Source of the DNA: an uncultured Bacteroidia bacterium
Lineage (GTDB): Bacteria > Bacteroidota > Bacteroidia > Bacteroidales > UBA932
Direction of reading: 5' to 3'
Assembly: GCA_902792815.1 (NCBI GenBank)
Contig: CADBAY010000013.1
Coordinates: forward strand, 60,244-124,243
Length of the DNA: 64,000 bases
Part shown: positions 7,534 to 16,856 of the stretch, piece after piece
Numbering within the stretch: the stretch's first letter is position 1
How the letters are laid out: the number at the start of each line of letters is the position of its first letter
The notes under the pieces: generated by a model
The model's database searches: none
The model's input: the letters and a program-made list of their open reading frames with translations, nothing else
What the model was told of the DNA's origin: nothing
Program-made: the position numbers and the translations under genes

Positions 7534-9258
7534 ATGAGGCGCCTGATCTTCACTATGACTTTTCTGCTCTTGCCTTTTGCACTTCTAGCAGAGGTATTCA
7601 GAGCGGTTGTCATTCCCGTTGAATTCAGCGACGTCTCTTTTAAAGATAAGCAGTCGGGGGTCTTTTTCAAGACATCTACTGCCACTTCATATTTCAACGA
7701 CCAGTTCTCCCCTTCCCGCACTTTTTCTTTCACCGTTCTGAGCACGGTGCGCCTGCCGCGCGGCTACGCCTCATACGGGGTTAACTCTTCCAGCGTCAAG
7801 GACCTGTACATCGGCCAGCTGGTCAGGGAGGCGGTAGAGCTTAGCGGGACCAATCTTTCCTCCTACGACAACGACTCCGACGGGGCCGTGGATATCGTGT
7901 ACATCATTACGGCCGGCAGCAGTGAGTCGGACGGTGCAGGAGCCGACCACATCTGGCCGCGGCAAGGGCGGCTGAGCGAAAGGGGTGAGGCATTTTCTTA
8001 CTCGGGCAAGACCATCGACAGTTTTGCCGTGTGCACCGAATCTTCCTCCCCCGCGGTATTCTGCCACGAATTTGCGCATCAGTTCGGCCTGATGGACATG
8101 TACGACACCGACGGCAGCGGCAGCGGAGGCACGGCCAAAGGGCTTTGGGGCAGCCTGAGCGTTATGGACAAGGGTATTTCCGAAAGCTCCGACCGCCTGC
8201 CGCCCAATTTCTGCGCCGTGGAGCTCGACCAGCTCGGACTCGGTACCAGAATTTCCTTTACCACCGGCGCATTCCGTCTGCGTCCGTTGAGCGTACGCAA
8301 GGAGTATATGCGTATCGACACCGACACCGAGGGCGAGTATTACCTGCTTGAATGCCGCAAAGCCGAGGGCTGGGACAGAGGAATAGGAGGCAGCGGCCTG
8401 GTGATTTACCATATCGACCGCTCCGAAAACAACAGTTGGTATTCCGACTTATACGTACGCAACCTCTCCGCCCTCGAGAGGTGGCAGTACAATCAGGTCA
8501 ACTGCAGGCCCGACCGTCCCTGCGCCCAGGTCGTGACCGCCATTCCCGGGGCCGCCAATGTGAGCAACGTTTTCTTCCCGCAACCGGGGCATACCGTTTT
8601 TGCATCCGATACCGACCCCTCTTTCCGTTACTGGAACGGGAGCGCCAGCCAGTACGCAATCGACGACATTGTCCTCGATGCCGACGGCAACGTATATTTC
8701 AACCTCATCGCACCTATAAACGTGCTCGCCACCCACGTATTCCAGGATGCAATGATTTTCAACTGGACTACGGCTAACGAGCTTGACATCAATGATTGCT
8801 ACGTCTCCTGGCACGATAGTTCCGACAAGAGCGGCAGCATCATAGGCACTGCCACCGCCAAGAAGCAAGACGACGGAATGTTTTTCTGCGTGATTGAAGA
8901 CCTGGAGCCGTCCACCACTTACAGGATACGCATTCGCGGCCGTTCGGCCAACGGGCACATCTATTCCAGCGAGATGGACCTGAGCACCAAGGGCGTACAA
9001 AAGGGCGTGAGGCCGTTCATCTACCTCAACAGCCTCAGCCGCCGCGATGACGGCAGTTTCCACTTGGGCGACAGGATTCCCATGCGGGTGTACAATCTGA
9101 GCGGCGTCATAGAAGTGGTTTGGTATTTCAACGGTGTGAGGATGAGGCCCGAGTCGGACGGATACTGGCATCTTACCCAAAGCGGCACGCTCAAGGCCGA
9201 GATATGGTATACCGACGGTTCCATGGAAATTATCACCCGTAAAATGACGGTCCGATGA
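7534..9258 (+). CDS. Secreted M6-family metalloprotease with fibronectin III-like domain
   Basis: The 574-residue protein has a signal peptide (residues 1-19, ending LLAEV). An M6 (immune-inhibitor-A-like) catalytic domain follows, with the zinc motif HEFAHQFGLMD at residues 178-188 (His178, Glu179, His182) and a typical M6 segment GLWGSLSVMDKG after it. Residues from about 395 to 490 look like a fibronectin III domain (TYRIRIRGRSANGH). The C-terminal 80 residues resemble another beta domain. No T9SS-type C-terminal signal is evident. M6 enzymes degrade extracellular proteins. The downstream lipoprotein gene overlaps its stop (ATGA), so the two are coupled. Confidence 0.88.
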   Translation: MRRLIFTMTFLLLPFALLAEVFRAVVIPVEFSDVSFKDKQSGVFFKTSTATSYFNDQFSPSRTFSFTVLSTVRLPRGYASYGVNSSSVKDLYIGQLVREAVELSGTNLSSYDNDSDGAVDIVYIITAGSSESDGAGADHIWPRQGRLSERGEAFSYSGKTIDSFAVCTESSSPAVFCHEFAHQFGLMDMYDTDGSGSGGTAKGLWGSLSVMDKGISESSDRLPPNFCAVELDQLGLGTRISFTTGAFRLRPLSVRKEYMRIDTDTEGEYYLLECRKAEGWDRGIGGSGLVIYHIDRSENNSWYSDLYVRNLSALERWQYNQVNCRPDRPCAQVVTAIPGAANVSNVFFPQPGHTVFASDTDPSFRYWNGSASQYAIDDIVLDADGNVYFNLIAPINVLATHVFQDAMIFNWTTANELDINDCYVSWHDSSDKSGSIIGTATAKKQDDGMFFCVIEDLEPSTTYRIRIRGRSANGHIYSSEMDLSTKGVQKGVRPFIYLNSLSRRDDGSFHLGDRIPMRVYNLSGVIEVVWYFNGVRMRPESDGYWHLTQSGTLKAEIWYTDGSMEIITRKMTVR

Positions 9259-9668
9259 AAAAGTATCTGCACATAGCTGTTCTTCTTTGCATGTGCGCCC
9301 TCTGCACAGCGTGCAAGAGAGGCAACACATCCATCGATTCATTCCTGACCGACGACACGGTACGGCTCGAGATAGACGGCGAGAAGGTGTTCGTGTTCGA
9401 CGAGAACAAATGCCAGCTGGCATACAATGAGAAGCGGGCCGTTTTCCGTGCCAATACGGATACTATGCTCCATTATTTCGAACTCGACCTCGACTCCCTC
9501 CCCACCGTCGAAGGAGCCGATATCACCGGCAGTGTGTATTGGAGCACCACCAACGGCGACAGGAGCAGAAACAATATCACCCTCAATGTCAAAAGCATCA
9601 AGGGTGACATAATCTGGTTGTGCGACGCGGGCGGTCAGACGGCCGCCGTGGTACGCTTGTTAAAATGA
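9255..9668 (+). CDS. Small lipoprotein of unknown function
   Basis: A 137-residue protein with a lipoprotein signal peptide; the lipobox ends at CTAC near residue 20 (MCALCTAC). The mature part is a small, mostly beta protein with alternating hydrophobic residues ([15 protein letters not shown]). I do not recognise a family. It overlaps the M6 protease gene by 4 bp and is presumably co-translated with it, perhaps as an inhibitor or surface partner (inference). Its 3' end overlaps the convergent tpiA gene by 9 bp. Confidence 0.75.
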   Translation: MKKYLHIAVLLCMCALCTACKRGNTSIDSFLTDDTVRLEIDGEKVFVFDENKCQLAYNEKRAVFRANTDTMLHYFELDLDSLPTVEGADITGSVYWSTTNGDRSRNNITLNVKSIKGDIIWLCDAGGQTAAVVRLLK

Positions 9669-10415
9669 CATTGCGATACCGATGAAGTCGGCTGCCTTAA
9701 GAGCAGCTCCGCCGATAAGGCCGCCGTCGATATCTTTCTGGGCAAATAGTTCCTTGGCATTTGAAGGCTTGCAAGATCCGCCGTAGAGGATGGATGTCTC
9801 TTCTGCTACTGCAGCGCCGAACTTGTCGGCAATGGTCTTGCGGATGAATGCGTGAATCTCCTCGGCCTGGTCGGCTGTGGCGGTTTTGCCTGTGCCGATA
9901 GCCCACACGGGCTCGTATGCCACGATGATGTGCTTCATATCCTCCTCGCTGAAGTTGTAGAGAACGTTCTTGATCTGAGCCTCGCAGACCTCGAAATGAC
10001 GGCCGGCCTCACGCTCCTCGAGATTCTCTCCTACGCAAAGGATAACGTCAAGACCGTTGGCAAGTGCCAGGCGGGTCTTCTCGACAAGCTTCTCATCGGT
10101 CTCGCCATAGTACTGACGGCGCTCGGAGTGGCCGAGGATAGTGTACTGGCAACCAACTGAAGCAAGCATTGCGGCCGACACCTCGCCGGTGAAGGCACCC
10201 TTTTCCTTGTCGGCGCAGTTTTCGGCAGAAAGGCCTACGCGGCTGCCCTTGATGGCCTCGGCCACGGGGAACAGGTGGGTAAAAGGAGTTGCAACGATAA
10301 GTTTGACATCAGCGGGTACGCAAGCGCTCTCGGCGACTACTGCCTTGGCGAGCTCTACGCCCTCGGGAACGGTGGTGTTCATTTTCCAGTTCCCAGCAAC
10401 GATTTTCTTTCTCAT
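9660..10415 (-). CDS. tpiA: Triosephosphate isomerase
   Basis: TpiA interconverts dihydroxyacetone phosphate and glyceraldehyde-3-phosphate in glycolysis. The 251-residue protein has the catalytic lysine in AGNWKMN (N-terminus), the electrophilic histidine in ILGHSERR, the catalytic glutamate in [12 protein letters not shown], and phosphate-binding GGSCKPSNA and [10 protein letters not shown]. It has its own TAAATTTG promoter box (10460-10453) and diverges from tyrS. Confidence 0.97.
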   Translation of the reverse strand: MRKKIVAGNWKMNTTVPEGVELAKAVVAESACVPADVKLIVATPFTHLFPVAEAIKGSRVGLSAENCADKEKGAFTGEVSAAMLASVGCQYTILGHSERRQYYGETDEKLVEKTRLALANGLDVILCVGENLEEREAGRHFEVCEAQIKNVLYNFSEEDMKHIIVAYEPVWAIGTGKTATADQAEEIHAFIRKTIADKFGAAVAEETSILYGGSCKPSNAKELFAQKDIDGGLIGGAALKAADFIGIAMSF

Positions 10416-10452
10416 ATTATGACTAATAAATATTAAATTGTCTTTTGGATTG

Positions 10453-10480
10453 CAAATTTACTAATAATTGTCCAAATTTG
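10453..10480. promoter_or_regulatory. Divergent tpiA/tyrS promoters
   Basis: The minus-strand box TAAATTTG (10460-10453) is a full -7 match for tpiA and would leave about 32 nt of leader. The plus-strand box CAAATTTG (10473-10480) has one mismatch and would serve tyrS, 21 bp before its ATG. Confidence 0.45.
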
Positions 10481-10501
10481 CGGTCTGTTAGCTTTTTTAA
10501 T

Positions 10502-11794
10502 ATGAAGAATTTTGTAGAAGAACTGAAGTGGAGAGGAATGATCCACGACATTATGCCCGGTACCGAGGAAGAATTGATGAAAGGCCCCTCGTCGGCTTAC
10601 GTGGGAATCGACCCTACCGGGGACTCGCTGCACATCGGACATTTGGTCAGCATAATGATACTTAAGCACTTCCAGGCATGCGGGCACAAGCCTTACGCGC
10701 TGGTGGGAGGCGCCACGGGCATGATCGGCGACCCGTCCATGAAGAGCCAGGAGCGCAATCTGCTCGACGAGGCCACCCTCGCACATAATGTCGAGTGCAT
10801 CAAGGCCCAGCTGGGACGCTTCCTGGATTTCAATTCCGACGCGCCCAACAAGGCCGAGCTGGTGAACAATTACGACTGGATGAAAGACTATTCTTTCATC
10901 AACTTCGCCCGCGACATCGGCAAGATGATCACCGTCAACTATATGATGAGCAAGGATTCGGTCAAAAAGCGTCTCAGCCGTGACTCTTCGGAGGGCATGT
11001 CCTTCACCGAATTCTCATACCAGCTGCTTCAGGGGTACGATTTCCTGTATCTGTACCAGCACAAGGGAGTGAAGCTCCAGCTGGGCGGAGCGGACCAGTG
11101 GGGCAACATCACCACCGGCACCGAAATGATACGCCGCAGCTGCGCAGGAGAGGCATTTGCACTCACCTGCCCCCTCATCACCAAAGCCGACGGTGGCAAG
11201 TTCGGCAAGACCGAAAAGGGCAACGTGTGGCTCGATCCCGCACGCACCAGCCCCTACCAGTTCTACCAGTTCTGGCTCAACGTGAGCGATGACGACGCCG
11301 AGCGCTACATCAAGATATTCACCATGCTTGACCGCGCCACCATCGAGAGCGCCATCGCGGCCCACCGCGAGTGCCCCGAGAGGCGCGAGCTCCAGAAGCT
11401 GCTTGCCCGCGAGGTTACCATTATGGTGCACGGCCAGGCCGAATACGACAATGCCCTCAGGGCATCCGGCATCCTGTTCGGCAAAGCCACCTCGGAAGAC
11501 CTGCGCAAGCTGGACGAGAAGACCTTTCTGGAAGTGTTCGACGGCGTCCCTACGTTTGAGCTGGACCGCAGCAAGCTGCCCGTCGGCATACTCGACGCCC
11601 TCGCGGTAGAGACTTCCATCTTCCCTTCCAAGGGCGAGGCGCGCAAGATGATACAGAACAACGGATTCAGCGTCAACAAAGAGAAGTTCACCGATTTCGG
11701 CGGCTCTCTTACAGAGGACGATATTATAGACGGCAAGTACATCCTTGCCCAGAAAGGCAAGAAAGATTACTATATCATCAAGATCAATGGATAA
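10502..11794 (+). CDS. tyrS: Tyrosyl-tRNA synthetase
   Basis: A class I aminoacyl-tRNA synthetase of 430 residues. It shows the HIGH-type motif DSLHIGHLV, the tyrosine-binding [10 protein letters not shown], and [14 protein letters not shown] in place of KMSKS, as usual for bacterial TyrRS. The C-terminal S4 domain covers about residues 360-425. The frame is open upstream to 10445, but that region holds the promoter, so the ATG at 10502 ([10 protein letters not shown]) is chosen. The rbfA ATG lies inside the last codons, indicating an operon. Confidence 0.96.
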   Translation: MKNFVEELKWRGMIHDIMPGTEEELMKGPSSAYVGIDPTGDSLHIGHLVSIMILKHFQACGHKPYALVGGATGMIGDPSMKSQERNLLDEATLAHNVECIKAQLGRFLDFNSDAPNKAELVNNYDWMKDYSFINFARDIGKMITVNYMMSKDSVKKRLSRDSSEGMSFTEFSYQLLQGYDFLYLYQHKGVKLQLGGADQWGNITTGTEMIRRSCAGEAFALTCPLITKADGGKFGKTEKGNVWLDPARTSPYQFYQFWLNVSDDDAERYIKIFTMLDRATIESAIAAHRECPERRELQKLLAREVTIMVHGQAEYDNALRASGILFGKATSEDLRKLDEKTFLEVFDGVPTFELDRSKLPVGILDALAVETSIFPSKGEARKMIQNNGFSVNKEKFTDFGGSLTEDDIIDGKYILAQKGKKDYYIIKING

Positions 11795-12137
11795 CAAACC
11801 TGCAGGCACACGTCAGCTCAAGGTCGCGAGGGAACTGCAGCGCGACCTGGCCGAAATCATACGGAGCAAGGGAATGGGAATGTTCGGCGGCGCCATGGTG
11901 ACCGTCAGCGAGGTGCGTATAAGCCCCGACCTGAGTGTAGCCAAGGTGTTCGTGAGCATATTTCCCTCCGACAAGCAGGACTCCGTAATGCACATACTCG
12001 AAGAGAACAAGAAGGCTATACGCGGCGAGCTCGGCCGGGAGGTTGCTTCCCAGCTGCGAATCGTCCCGGAAATCGACTTCTTCCTCGACACTTCTCTTGA
12101 TTACGCACAGCGGATCGAAGAATTGCTCCGCAAATGA
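11787..12137 (+). CDS. rbfA: 30S ribosome-binding factor A
   Basis: RbfA is a KH-like assembly factor needed for 16S 5'-end maturation and cold adaptation. This 116-residue protein has the typical [14 protein letters not shown] start, the [20 protein letters not shown] core and a [26 protein letters not shown]-terminus. It overlaps tyrS by 8 bp and the next gene by 4 bp (ATGA). An upstream in-frame start at 11745 would overlap tyrS more deeply and has no homologous sequence. Confidence 0.93.
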   Translation: MDNKPAGTRQLKVARELQRDLAEIIRSKGMGMFGGAMVTVSEVRISPDLSVAKVFVSIFPSDKQDSVMHILEENKKAIRGELGREVASQLRIVPEIDFFLDTSLDYAQRIEELLRK

Positions 12138-13339
12138 GACTGCCGCTGTTCATAGCGCGCAGATATCTGTTCGCCCGTAAGTCACATAATGTTATCAATG
12201 TGATTTCGGCTATCAGCGCTGCCGGAATGGCCATAGGCACGGCGGCGCTGATACTGATTCTGAGCGTTTACAACGGCTTCGACTCCCTTATAAAGCAGAA
12301 CCTCGGCGACCTTGACCCCGACCTTATGTGGGTCGATGGCGGCGGGGCGGCCAAATTTGTCCCCGACTCTTCTCTCGCAGATGCATTTGCAGCCGACCCG
12401 AGGGTGGCATCGGTATGCTACACGCTGGAAGACAATGTGTTTTTGTGCTACTCCGACAAGCAAAGCATAGCCCGCGCCAAAGGCGTGGATGAGAATTACG
12501 AGGAGCACGGAAGGCTGGCCTCCCACGTTTACGAAGGCACCCTGCAGCTGCACAAAGGCGATGTGCCTATGGCCATAGTTGGCTCCGCGCTCGCTCACAA
12601 GATGGGCATACACCCCCGTTTCATCGATCCCCTGCTGCTTTACTATCCCGACCGGAATGCGGCAATCTCGATAAGCAATCCCACCTCGTCCGCCCGCTGC
12701 GAGAAACTCTTTCCTGCTGCACTTATGAGTATAAGCAGCGATACCGACGCTGAGTTGCTTATAGTGCCGCTCCACACTATGAGGAACCTTCTGGGAAGCA
12801 GCGGCGAAGAAGTAAGCGGCGTCGAGCTGCGCCTTACCGACAACAGCCGCCGCGCCGTAAAGCGCTTCAAAAAAGATTATGCGTCGCGCTGTACCCTTCT
12901 GGACAGCGTGGAGCAGCATCCTACGCTCTACCGTATGATGAAGTACGAGAAAGCGGCGGTGTTCTTTATATTGCTGTTCGTGGTGATAATAGTGGCGTTC
13001 AACATCTTCGGCTCGCTCTCGATGCTAATAATCGAGAAGAAAGAAGATATCGCTACGCTAAAGGCCATGGGTGCCCGCGATTCGATGATACGGCGCATTT
13101 TTATGCTCGAGGGCTGGCTGATTTCGCTTCTCGGGTTGGCGGTGGGGCTGGTAGTCGGAGTGGCGCTCGCGCTGCTGCAGCAGCATCTGGGCATTGTCAA
13201 GATGCCCGGAAACTTCCTTATAACCGCTTATCCTGTAGTGGTCAAGGCAGGAGACATTATTCTGACTGCCGCCGGTGTGGCCCTGACAGGCCTTGTAATC
13301 GCCCTCCTTTCTACCCGTAACCGTATCGGTACCGACTAA
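12134..13339 (+). CDS. FtsX-like ABC transporter permease (LolC/LolE type)
   Basis: This 401-residue permease has the MacB/LolE layout. The N-terminal membrane helix is around residues 25-48 (SAISAAGMAIGTAALILILSV), a large periplasmic domain spans about 50-265, and three C-terminal helices follow (VFFILLFVVIIVAFNIF; LISLLGLAVGLVVGVAL; a last one near 378-395). LolC/E proteins release lipoproteins from the inner membrane to LolA, using the LolD ATPase. No lolD is nearby, so the partner is elsewhere. The gene is coupled to rbfA by ATGA, a common Bacteroidetes pairing. Its stop codon lies inside the palindromic element that follows. Confidence 0.85.
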   Translation: MRLPLFIARRYLFARKSHNVINVISAISAAGMAIGTAALILILSVYNGFDSLIKQNLGDLDPDLMWVDGGGAAKFVPDSSLADAFAADPRVASVCYTLEDNVFLCYSDKQSIARAKGVDENYEEHGRLASHVYEGTLQLHKGDVPMAIVGSALAHKMGIHPRFIDPLLLYYPDRNAAISISNPTSSARCEKLFPAALMSISSDTDAELLIVPLHTMRNLLGSSGEEVSGVELRLTDNSRRAVKRFKKDYASRCTLLDSVEQHPTLYRMMKYEKAAVFFILLFVVIIVAFNIFGSLSMLIIEKKEDIATLKAMGARDSMIRRIFMLEGWLISLLGLAVGLVVGVALALLQQHLGIVKMPGNFLITAYPVVVKAGDIILTAAGVALTGLVIALLSTRNRIGTD

Positions 13340-13455
13340 GTGCCTGCCGGGGGCGGGTGACTACGGCCTTCGGCCTATCCCTCCCGCAAGCGGGCCCCTC
13401 CCACTCACGGCTGCGTGGGCGCAGACGGTCACCCGCCCCCGGCAGGCACTTAGTC
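13334..13455. repeat. 122-bp palindromic element with 28-bp perfect arms and internal hairpins
   Basis: The arms at 13334-13361 and 13428-13455 are perfect inverted copies. Both contain the final Asp codon and TAA stop of a flanking gene (lolC/E on plus, hslR on minus), so both genes end identically inside the arms. Between the arms lie three smaller hairpins: GGCC-TTC-GGCC (13365-13375), CCCG-CAAG-CGGG (13383-13394) and CCCAC/GTGGG (13400-13419). The element is G/C-rich with no U-tract, so it is not a standard terminator, though it may stop transcription from both sides. It resembles a REP/MITE-type mobile palindrome. Confidence 0.75.
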
Positions 13456-13830
13456 CAGCATATCCATAAGGGCGTCAAGGGTACGGCGGTCCTTCTTGGT
13501 GGGACGCCCCGAACCCTTGTCGCGATGCATCACGATAGTCTCCTTGGGAGCGTGGAACTTGGCCTTTTCCGACTCGGGAGTCAAATCTTCGGCATATTCA
13601 GGCACCAACTGGGCGCCCATACGGTTCTCACTCAACTGATGCACCTTGTATGTAAGACACGCAGGGCCCTTGTGCACTTCTATCACATCGCCTATCTTAA
13701 CGGCCTTGCTGGGCTTGGCCACAGCGCCGTTGACCCGGACCTTGTTGCCGTTGCAAGCGTCCGTAGCATCGCTCCTGGTCTTATACACCCGTATAGCCCA
13801 GAGATACTTGTCCGTCCTTACACTGTCCAT
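13450..13830 (-). CDS. hslR: S4-domain RNA-binding protein (Hsp15-like)
   Basis: A 126-residue protein with an N-terminal S4 RNA-binding domain: RTDKYLWAIRVYKTRSDA, then KVRVNGAVAKPSKAVKIGDVIEV. A basic C-terminal tail (GSGRPTKKDRRTLDALMDML) follows. Hsp15 binds stalled 50S subunits carrying nascent chains. The start overlaps the end of the upstream DJ-1 gene by 13 bp, so the two form an operon. The stop codon lies inside the palindromic element. Confidence 0.87.
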   Translation of the reverse strand: MDSVRTDKYLWAIRVYKTRSDATDACNGNKVRVNGAVAKPSKAVKIGDVIEVHKGPACLTYKVHQLSENRMGAQLVPEYAEDLTPESEKAKFHAPKETIVMHRDKGSGRPTKKDRRTLDALMDMLD

Positions 13831-14393
13831 AGATAAAGAGCTTTTTTAACATCTTCAACCTTTTCCGGCCTCAAAGCCGAGAGGAGTTCCAGGCCGAAAG
13901 AAACCGCGTGGCCCGCGCTGCGCCCCGTAATGATGCGTCCGCTCCGGACGGCCGCCTTGGGAGTGAACACTCCCCCCTTGGCTATAGGAGCAGCCTCAAA
14001 ACCCTCGAAGCAAGTGAATTCGACGCCCTGCAGCGAATCAAGTTCGCTTAGCACCAGCCCCGGAGCGGCGCAAATGGCCGCAAGAGTACCGCCGGCGGCA
14101 TAGTGAGAGCGCATAGCGTCCATCAGCGGCTCGCAGGCCGCCAGGTTCCTGGTGCCCGGCATGCCGCCCGGGAAGATCATCACGTCTGCTGCATCGGTAC
14201 CGTCGGGAGAAAGATCCACCTCGTCGAGAGTGAAGTCGGCGATAACGGATACGCCGTGGGAGCTTTCTACTGTAAGTTCATCGTATATCGAAACAAGTCT
14301 GACGTCCATACCGCCGCGGCGGAGCACGTCACCGGTAGCAAGGGCTTCTATGTCCTCAAAACCGTCGGCTAAAAAGATGTTGATGCCTTTCAT
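13818..14393 (-). CDS. DJ-1/PfpI family protein
   Basis: A 191-residue DJ-1/ThiJ-type protein. The Rossmann-like start MKGINIFLADGFEDIEALA carries the conserved Glu (FEDIE), and the nucleophilic-elbow Cys is in AAICAAPGLVL near residue 104, followed by a conserved His near residue 173 (SAGHAVSFGLELL). Family members act as glyoxalase/deglycase-type or redox chaperone proteins; which applies here cannot be told. The frame is open to 14414, but the ATG at 14393 gives the standard N-terminus. Confidence 0.88.
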   Translation of the reverse strand: MKGINIFLADGFEDIEALATGDVLRRGGMDVRLVSIYDELTVESSHGVSVIADFTLDEVDLSPDGTDAADVMIFPGGMPGTRNLAACEPLMDAMRSHYAAGGTLAAICAAPGLVLSELDSLQGVEFTCFEGFEAAPIAKGGVFTPKAAVRSGRIITGRSAGHAVSFGLELLSALRPEKVEDVKKALYLWTV

Positions 14394-14430
14394 AAACAAA
14401 ATAAGTTTCCACAATATACTGATTTTTCCG

Positions 14431-14438
14431 TATTTTTG
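14431..14438 (+). promoter_or_regulatory. -7 box TATTTTTG directly before manA
   Basis: A full TAnnTTTG match ending six bases before the manA ATG (14445). An alternative TTG start at 14436 would lie inside the box, which argues for 14445 and for an mRNA with almost no leader. Confidence 0.55.
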
Positions 14439-14444
14439 TATCGT

Positions 14445-15428
14445 ATGGAAGAAAAGAAATTATACCCCCTACGCTTTTGCACCCTCCAGGACGAGTATTC
14501 CTGGGGCAGCGACGAGTTCCTTCTGGCCGATCTGGGCTACCGCGATTCCCTCATACGCGACGGCTGGCTTGGCGGCAATGCCATAAGCGAAGTAATGGAC
14601 ACCTATATGGACAGGGTTGTGGGCGAGAATGTCTTCAACTTCTGGGGACGTCAGTTCCCCGTACAGGTCAAGCGCATCAAGGTCAAGGGCCGTATGCCGC
14701 TAAGGGCTCATCCCGATGCCCAGACGGCCGTCCAGCGCTACGATTTCCTGGGACGGGAGAAACTCTGGTACGTACTGCGCGCAGGTGCCGGGGCGCGGCT
14801 CATGGTCGGTTTCAAGCACGATACCGATGCATCGGAGGTTTTCTCCGCCTGCACCGACGGCAGCATAGAGAGCCTGATGAACATTATCGCGCCCCACGAG
14901 GGCCAGTTCATCCATATTCGTCCGGGAGTCCCCCACTGCGCCGCAGGCGATGTGGAGCTGCTGGAAGTGAGCGAATCGTCACCGCTTGATTTCTGCTTGT
15001 GCTCTTGGGGAGAGGAAGTAAGCACCGAGGAGTTCGACCCTTCGCTCGGGCTTGTGGACGCACTTGATTTCATCGATTACAAGGCCTGGGAAGCGCCGGA
15101 GCAGCCCCATCATCATTCCGGCGACATAGTGCGCAAGCTGGTGGACATACCGGAGTTCAGCGCCACCAAACTGCTGCTGACCGACCCGCTGCATATATAC
15201 GGCGAGCGCTTCGACTCTTTCATTCTTTATGTGGGCATAAAAGGAGAGGCGTCCGTCCAGCTGGAGGTGCTTGGGCAAACGGTCCTGTTCCCTCTTGGAG
15301 AGGGCAAAGCACTGCTCGTGCCTGCCGAATGTCCCGACTTTTACCTGGTTCCCACCACAAGGGACACGCAGGTGCTGGAGGTTTCGATTGCTCCCCGCGA
15401 GGAAAAGGATTCCTACCTCAATCCCTGA
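14445..15428 (+). CDS. manA: Mannose-6-phosphate isomerase, class I (cupin)
   Basis: ManA interconverts mannose-6-phosphate and fructose-6-phosphate using one zinc. The 327-residue protein has the class I cupin layout. The N-terminal LYPLRFCTLQDEYSWG replaces the usual wIWGG segment; zinc-site candidates are HPDAQTA near residue 90 and IRPGVPHCAAGDVELLEVSE near 160-180. A second cupin half follows. The first motif is more diverged than in typical ManA (SWGSDEF), so a related sugar-phosphate isomerase is possible. It converges with the YugP-type gene, with 12 bp between the stops. Confidence 0.82.
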   Translation: MEEKKLYPLRFCTLQDEYSWGSDEFLLADLGYRDSLIRDGWLGGNAISEVMDTYMDRVVGENVFNFWGRQFPVQVKRIKVKGRMPLRAHPDAQTAVQRYDFLGREKLWYVLRAGAGARLMVGFKHDTDASEVFSACTDGSIESLMNIIAPHEGQFIHIRPGVPHCAAGDVELLEVSESSPLDFCLCSWGEEVSTEEFDPSLGLVDALDFIDYKAWEAPEQPHHHSGDIVRKLVDIPEFSATKLLLTDPLHIYGERFDSFILYVGIKGEASVQLEVLGQTVLFPLGEGKALLVPAECPDFYLVPTTRDTQVLEVSIAPREEKDSYLNP

Positions 15429-15440
15429 TAACCACAAGCT

Positions 15441-16115
15441 TTACCTGCGCCCGCTGGCAAGGGAGATGTAATAGAGCAGTGTCGCAAGAGAACCGACTGC
15501 GGCAATAACATAGGTATATGCCGCCCATTTGAGGGCATCTACCGCCATTGGCTTGGTCTGCGCGTCAAGCACACCCTCCGACGAGAGCCAGGCCACAGCG
15601 CGGGAACTGGCGTCGATCTCGACCGGGAGAGTGAGCAGGCTGAAAAGGGTGGTGAGCCCGAAAAGCGCTATGCCCAGCCAGAGGAGTGCAGGAGTAATTG
15701 TCACCAGCAGCACTCCCGCCAGCAGCACCCACTGAACGGTATTGTTGGCAAATGTAACCACCGGAACCATAGCCGAACGCATCTTGAGAGGAGCATAGCC
15801 TTTGGCATGCTGGATGGCGTGTCCGGTCTCGTGGGCGGCTACGGCGCAGGCTGCCACACTGCGGCCCGCGTAAACGTCGCGGCTGAGATTGATTGTAGAA
15901 TCTTTAGGATTGTAATGGTCGGTAAGTTTGCCGTCGATCGACACCACTTCTACTTCGCGTATGCCGTTGCGCTCCAGCATAAGGCGCGCCACCTCGGCTC
16001 CGCTGAGGCCGCCGGGAGAGGGCACGTCGGAGTACTTGTCGAACTTGCGTTGAAGAACTTTCTGGATGATGAACGAGGCCACCATCACGCCTATCAGTAT
16101 AATCCAAATGTACAT
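15441..16115 (-). CDS. Membrane zinc metallopeptidase (YugP type)
   Basis: A 224-residue neutral zinc metallopeptidase of the YugP (Zn_peptidase_2) family. An N-terminal membrane helix (WIILIGVMVASFIIQKVL) is followed by HETGHAIQH with zinc ligands His95 and His99 and catalytic Glu96. Two central helices (FANNTVQWVLLAGVLLVTITPA, LGIALFGLTTLFSLLTLPVE) and a last one near the C-terminus follow. The substrate is unknown. It lies 28 bp downstream of ung on the same strand and is probably co-transcribed with it. Confidence 0.88.
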   Translation of the reverse strand: MYIWIILIGVMVASFIIQKVLQRKFDKYSDVPSPGGLSGAEVARLMLERNGIREVEVVSIDGKLTDHYNPKDSTINLSRDVYAGRSVAACAVAAHETGHAIQHAKGYAPLKMRSAMVPVVTFANNTVQWVLLAGVLLVTITPALLWLGIALFGLTTLFSLLTLPVEIDASSRAVAWLSSEGVLDAQTKPMAVDALKWAAYTYVIAAVGSLATLLYYISLASGRR

Positions 16116-16143
16116 ATCGGTCGGTTTATTGGGTCAAACTATC

Positions 16144-16812
16144 TTACAACTGCCAGTCTATGGGTTCAAGCCCCTCGCTGCGCAGGATGGCATTGGCCTG
16201 CGAGAAGTGCCGGCAGCCGAAAAAGGCTCCCCGGGCAAGGGGCGAAGGATGGGCCGCCTGGAGTATGGTATGGCGGTACGGGTCGATCAGAGGGGCCTTT
16301 GAGCGGGCGTAATTGCCCCAGAGCATAAACACCACGCCCTCACGCTTTTCGGAAATGCAGCGTATCACTGCATCGGTAAACTCCTGCCAGCCGATGGCCG
16401 AATGTGAGGTGGGCTCCCCCGCCCTCACAGTAAGCACCGCATTCAGGAGCAGCACGCCCTGGCGGGCCCATTTCTCCAGATTCGGGCGTCCTGACATTTT
16501 GACACCCAGGTCATCTTCGATTTCTTTGAATATGTTCTTGAGCGAGGGAGGAGCGGGCACACCGTCGGGCACCGAGAAAGAGAGTCCCATTGCCTGGCCG
16601 TAGCCGTGGTAAGGATCCTGCCCGAGAATAACGACCTTAACCTCGGGAAGCGGGCACAGTTCGAAGGCCTTGAAAATCTGGCTGCCCGGAGGGTAGATCT
16701 GCTTTCCCGCAGCCTTTTCGGCGTGGAGGCGCTGAGAGAGAGAAGCAAAATACGGCTTCTCGAACTCGGGAGCTAACGCCTCCCTCCAGCTTTCTTCTAT
16801 CTTGACTTGCAT
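16144..16812 (-). CDS. ung: Uracil-DNA glycosylase
   Basis: Ung removes uracil from DNA as the first step of base-excision repair. The protein shows the catalytic water-activating motif GQDPYHGYGQAMGLSFSV, the uracil pocket LLLNAVLTVRAGEPTSH and the DNA-intercalating HPSPLARGAFFGCRHFSQAN. The upstream GTG at 16821 lies within the promoter box TAACTTTG (16828-16821), so the ATG at 16812 (MQVKIEESWREALAPEF) is the likely start, giving 222 residues and a near-leaderless mRNA. It diverges from coaD. Confidence 0.96.
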   Translation of the reverse strand: MQVKIEESWREALAPEFEKPYFASLSQRLHAEKAAGKQIYPPGSQIFKAFELCPLPEVKVVILGQDPYHGYGQAMGLSFSVPDGVPAPPSLKNIFKEIEDDLGVKMSGRPNLEKWARQGVLLLNAVLTVRAGEPTSHSAIGWQEFTDAVIRCISEKREGVVFMLWGNYARSKAPLIDPYRHTILQAAHPSPLARGAFFGCRHFSQANAILRSEGLEPIDWQL

Positions 16813-16820
16813 GTTACTCA

Positions 16821-16849
16821 CAAAGTTAATAAAAATAGTTGTATCTTTG
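16821..16849. promoter_or_regulatory. Back-to-back ung and coaD promoters
   Basis: TAACTTTG on the minus strand (16828-16821) serves ung; TATCTTTG on the plus strand (16842-16849) serves coaD. The boxes end eight and seven bases, respectively, before the ATG codons, so both transcripts would have very short or no leaders. The whole divergent control region is only 44 bp. Confidence 0.6.
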
Positions 16850-16856
16850 TCTCACT

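Noticed and set aside
13361-13427. tRNA or other named structural RNA inside the palindrome
   Set aside because: The cloverleaf-like pattern lacks T-loop and anticodon features and CCA; the arms are too long for a tRNA acceptor stem.
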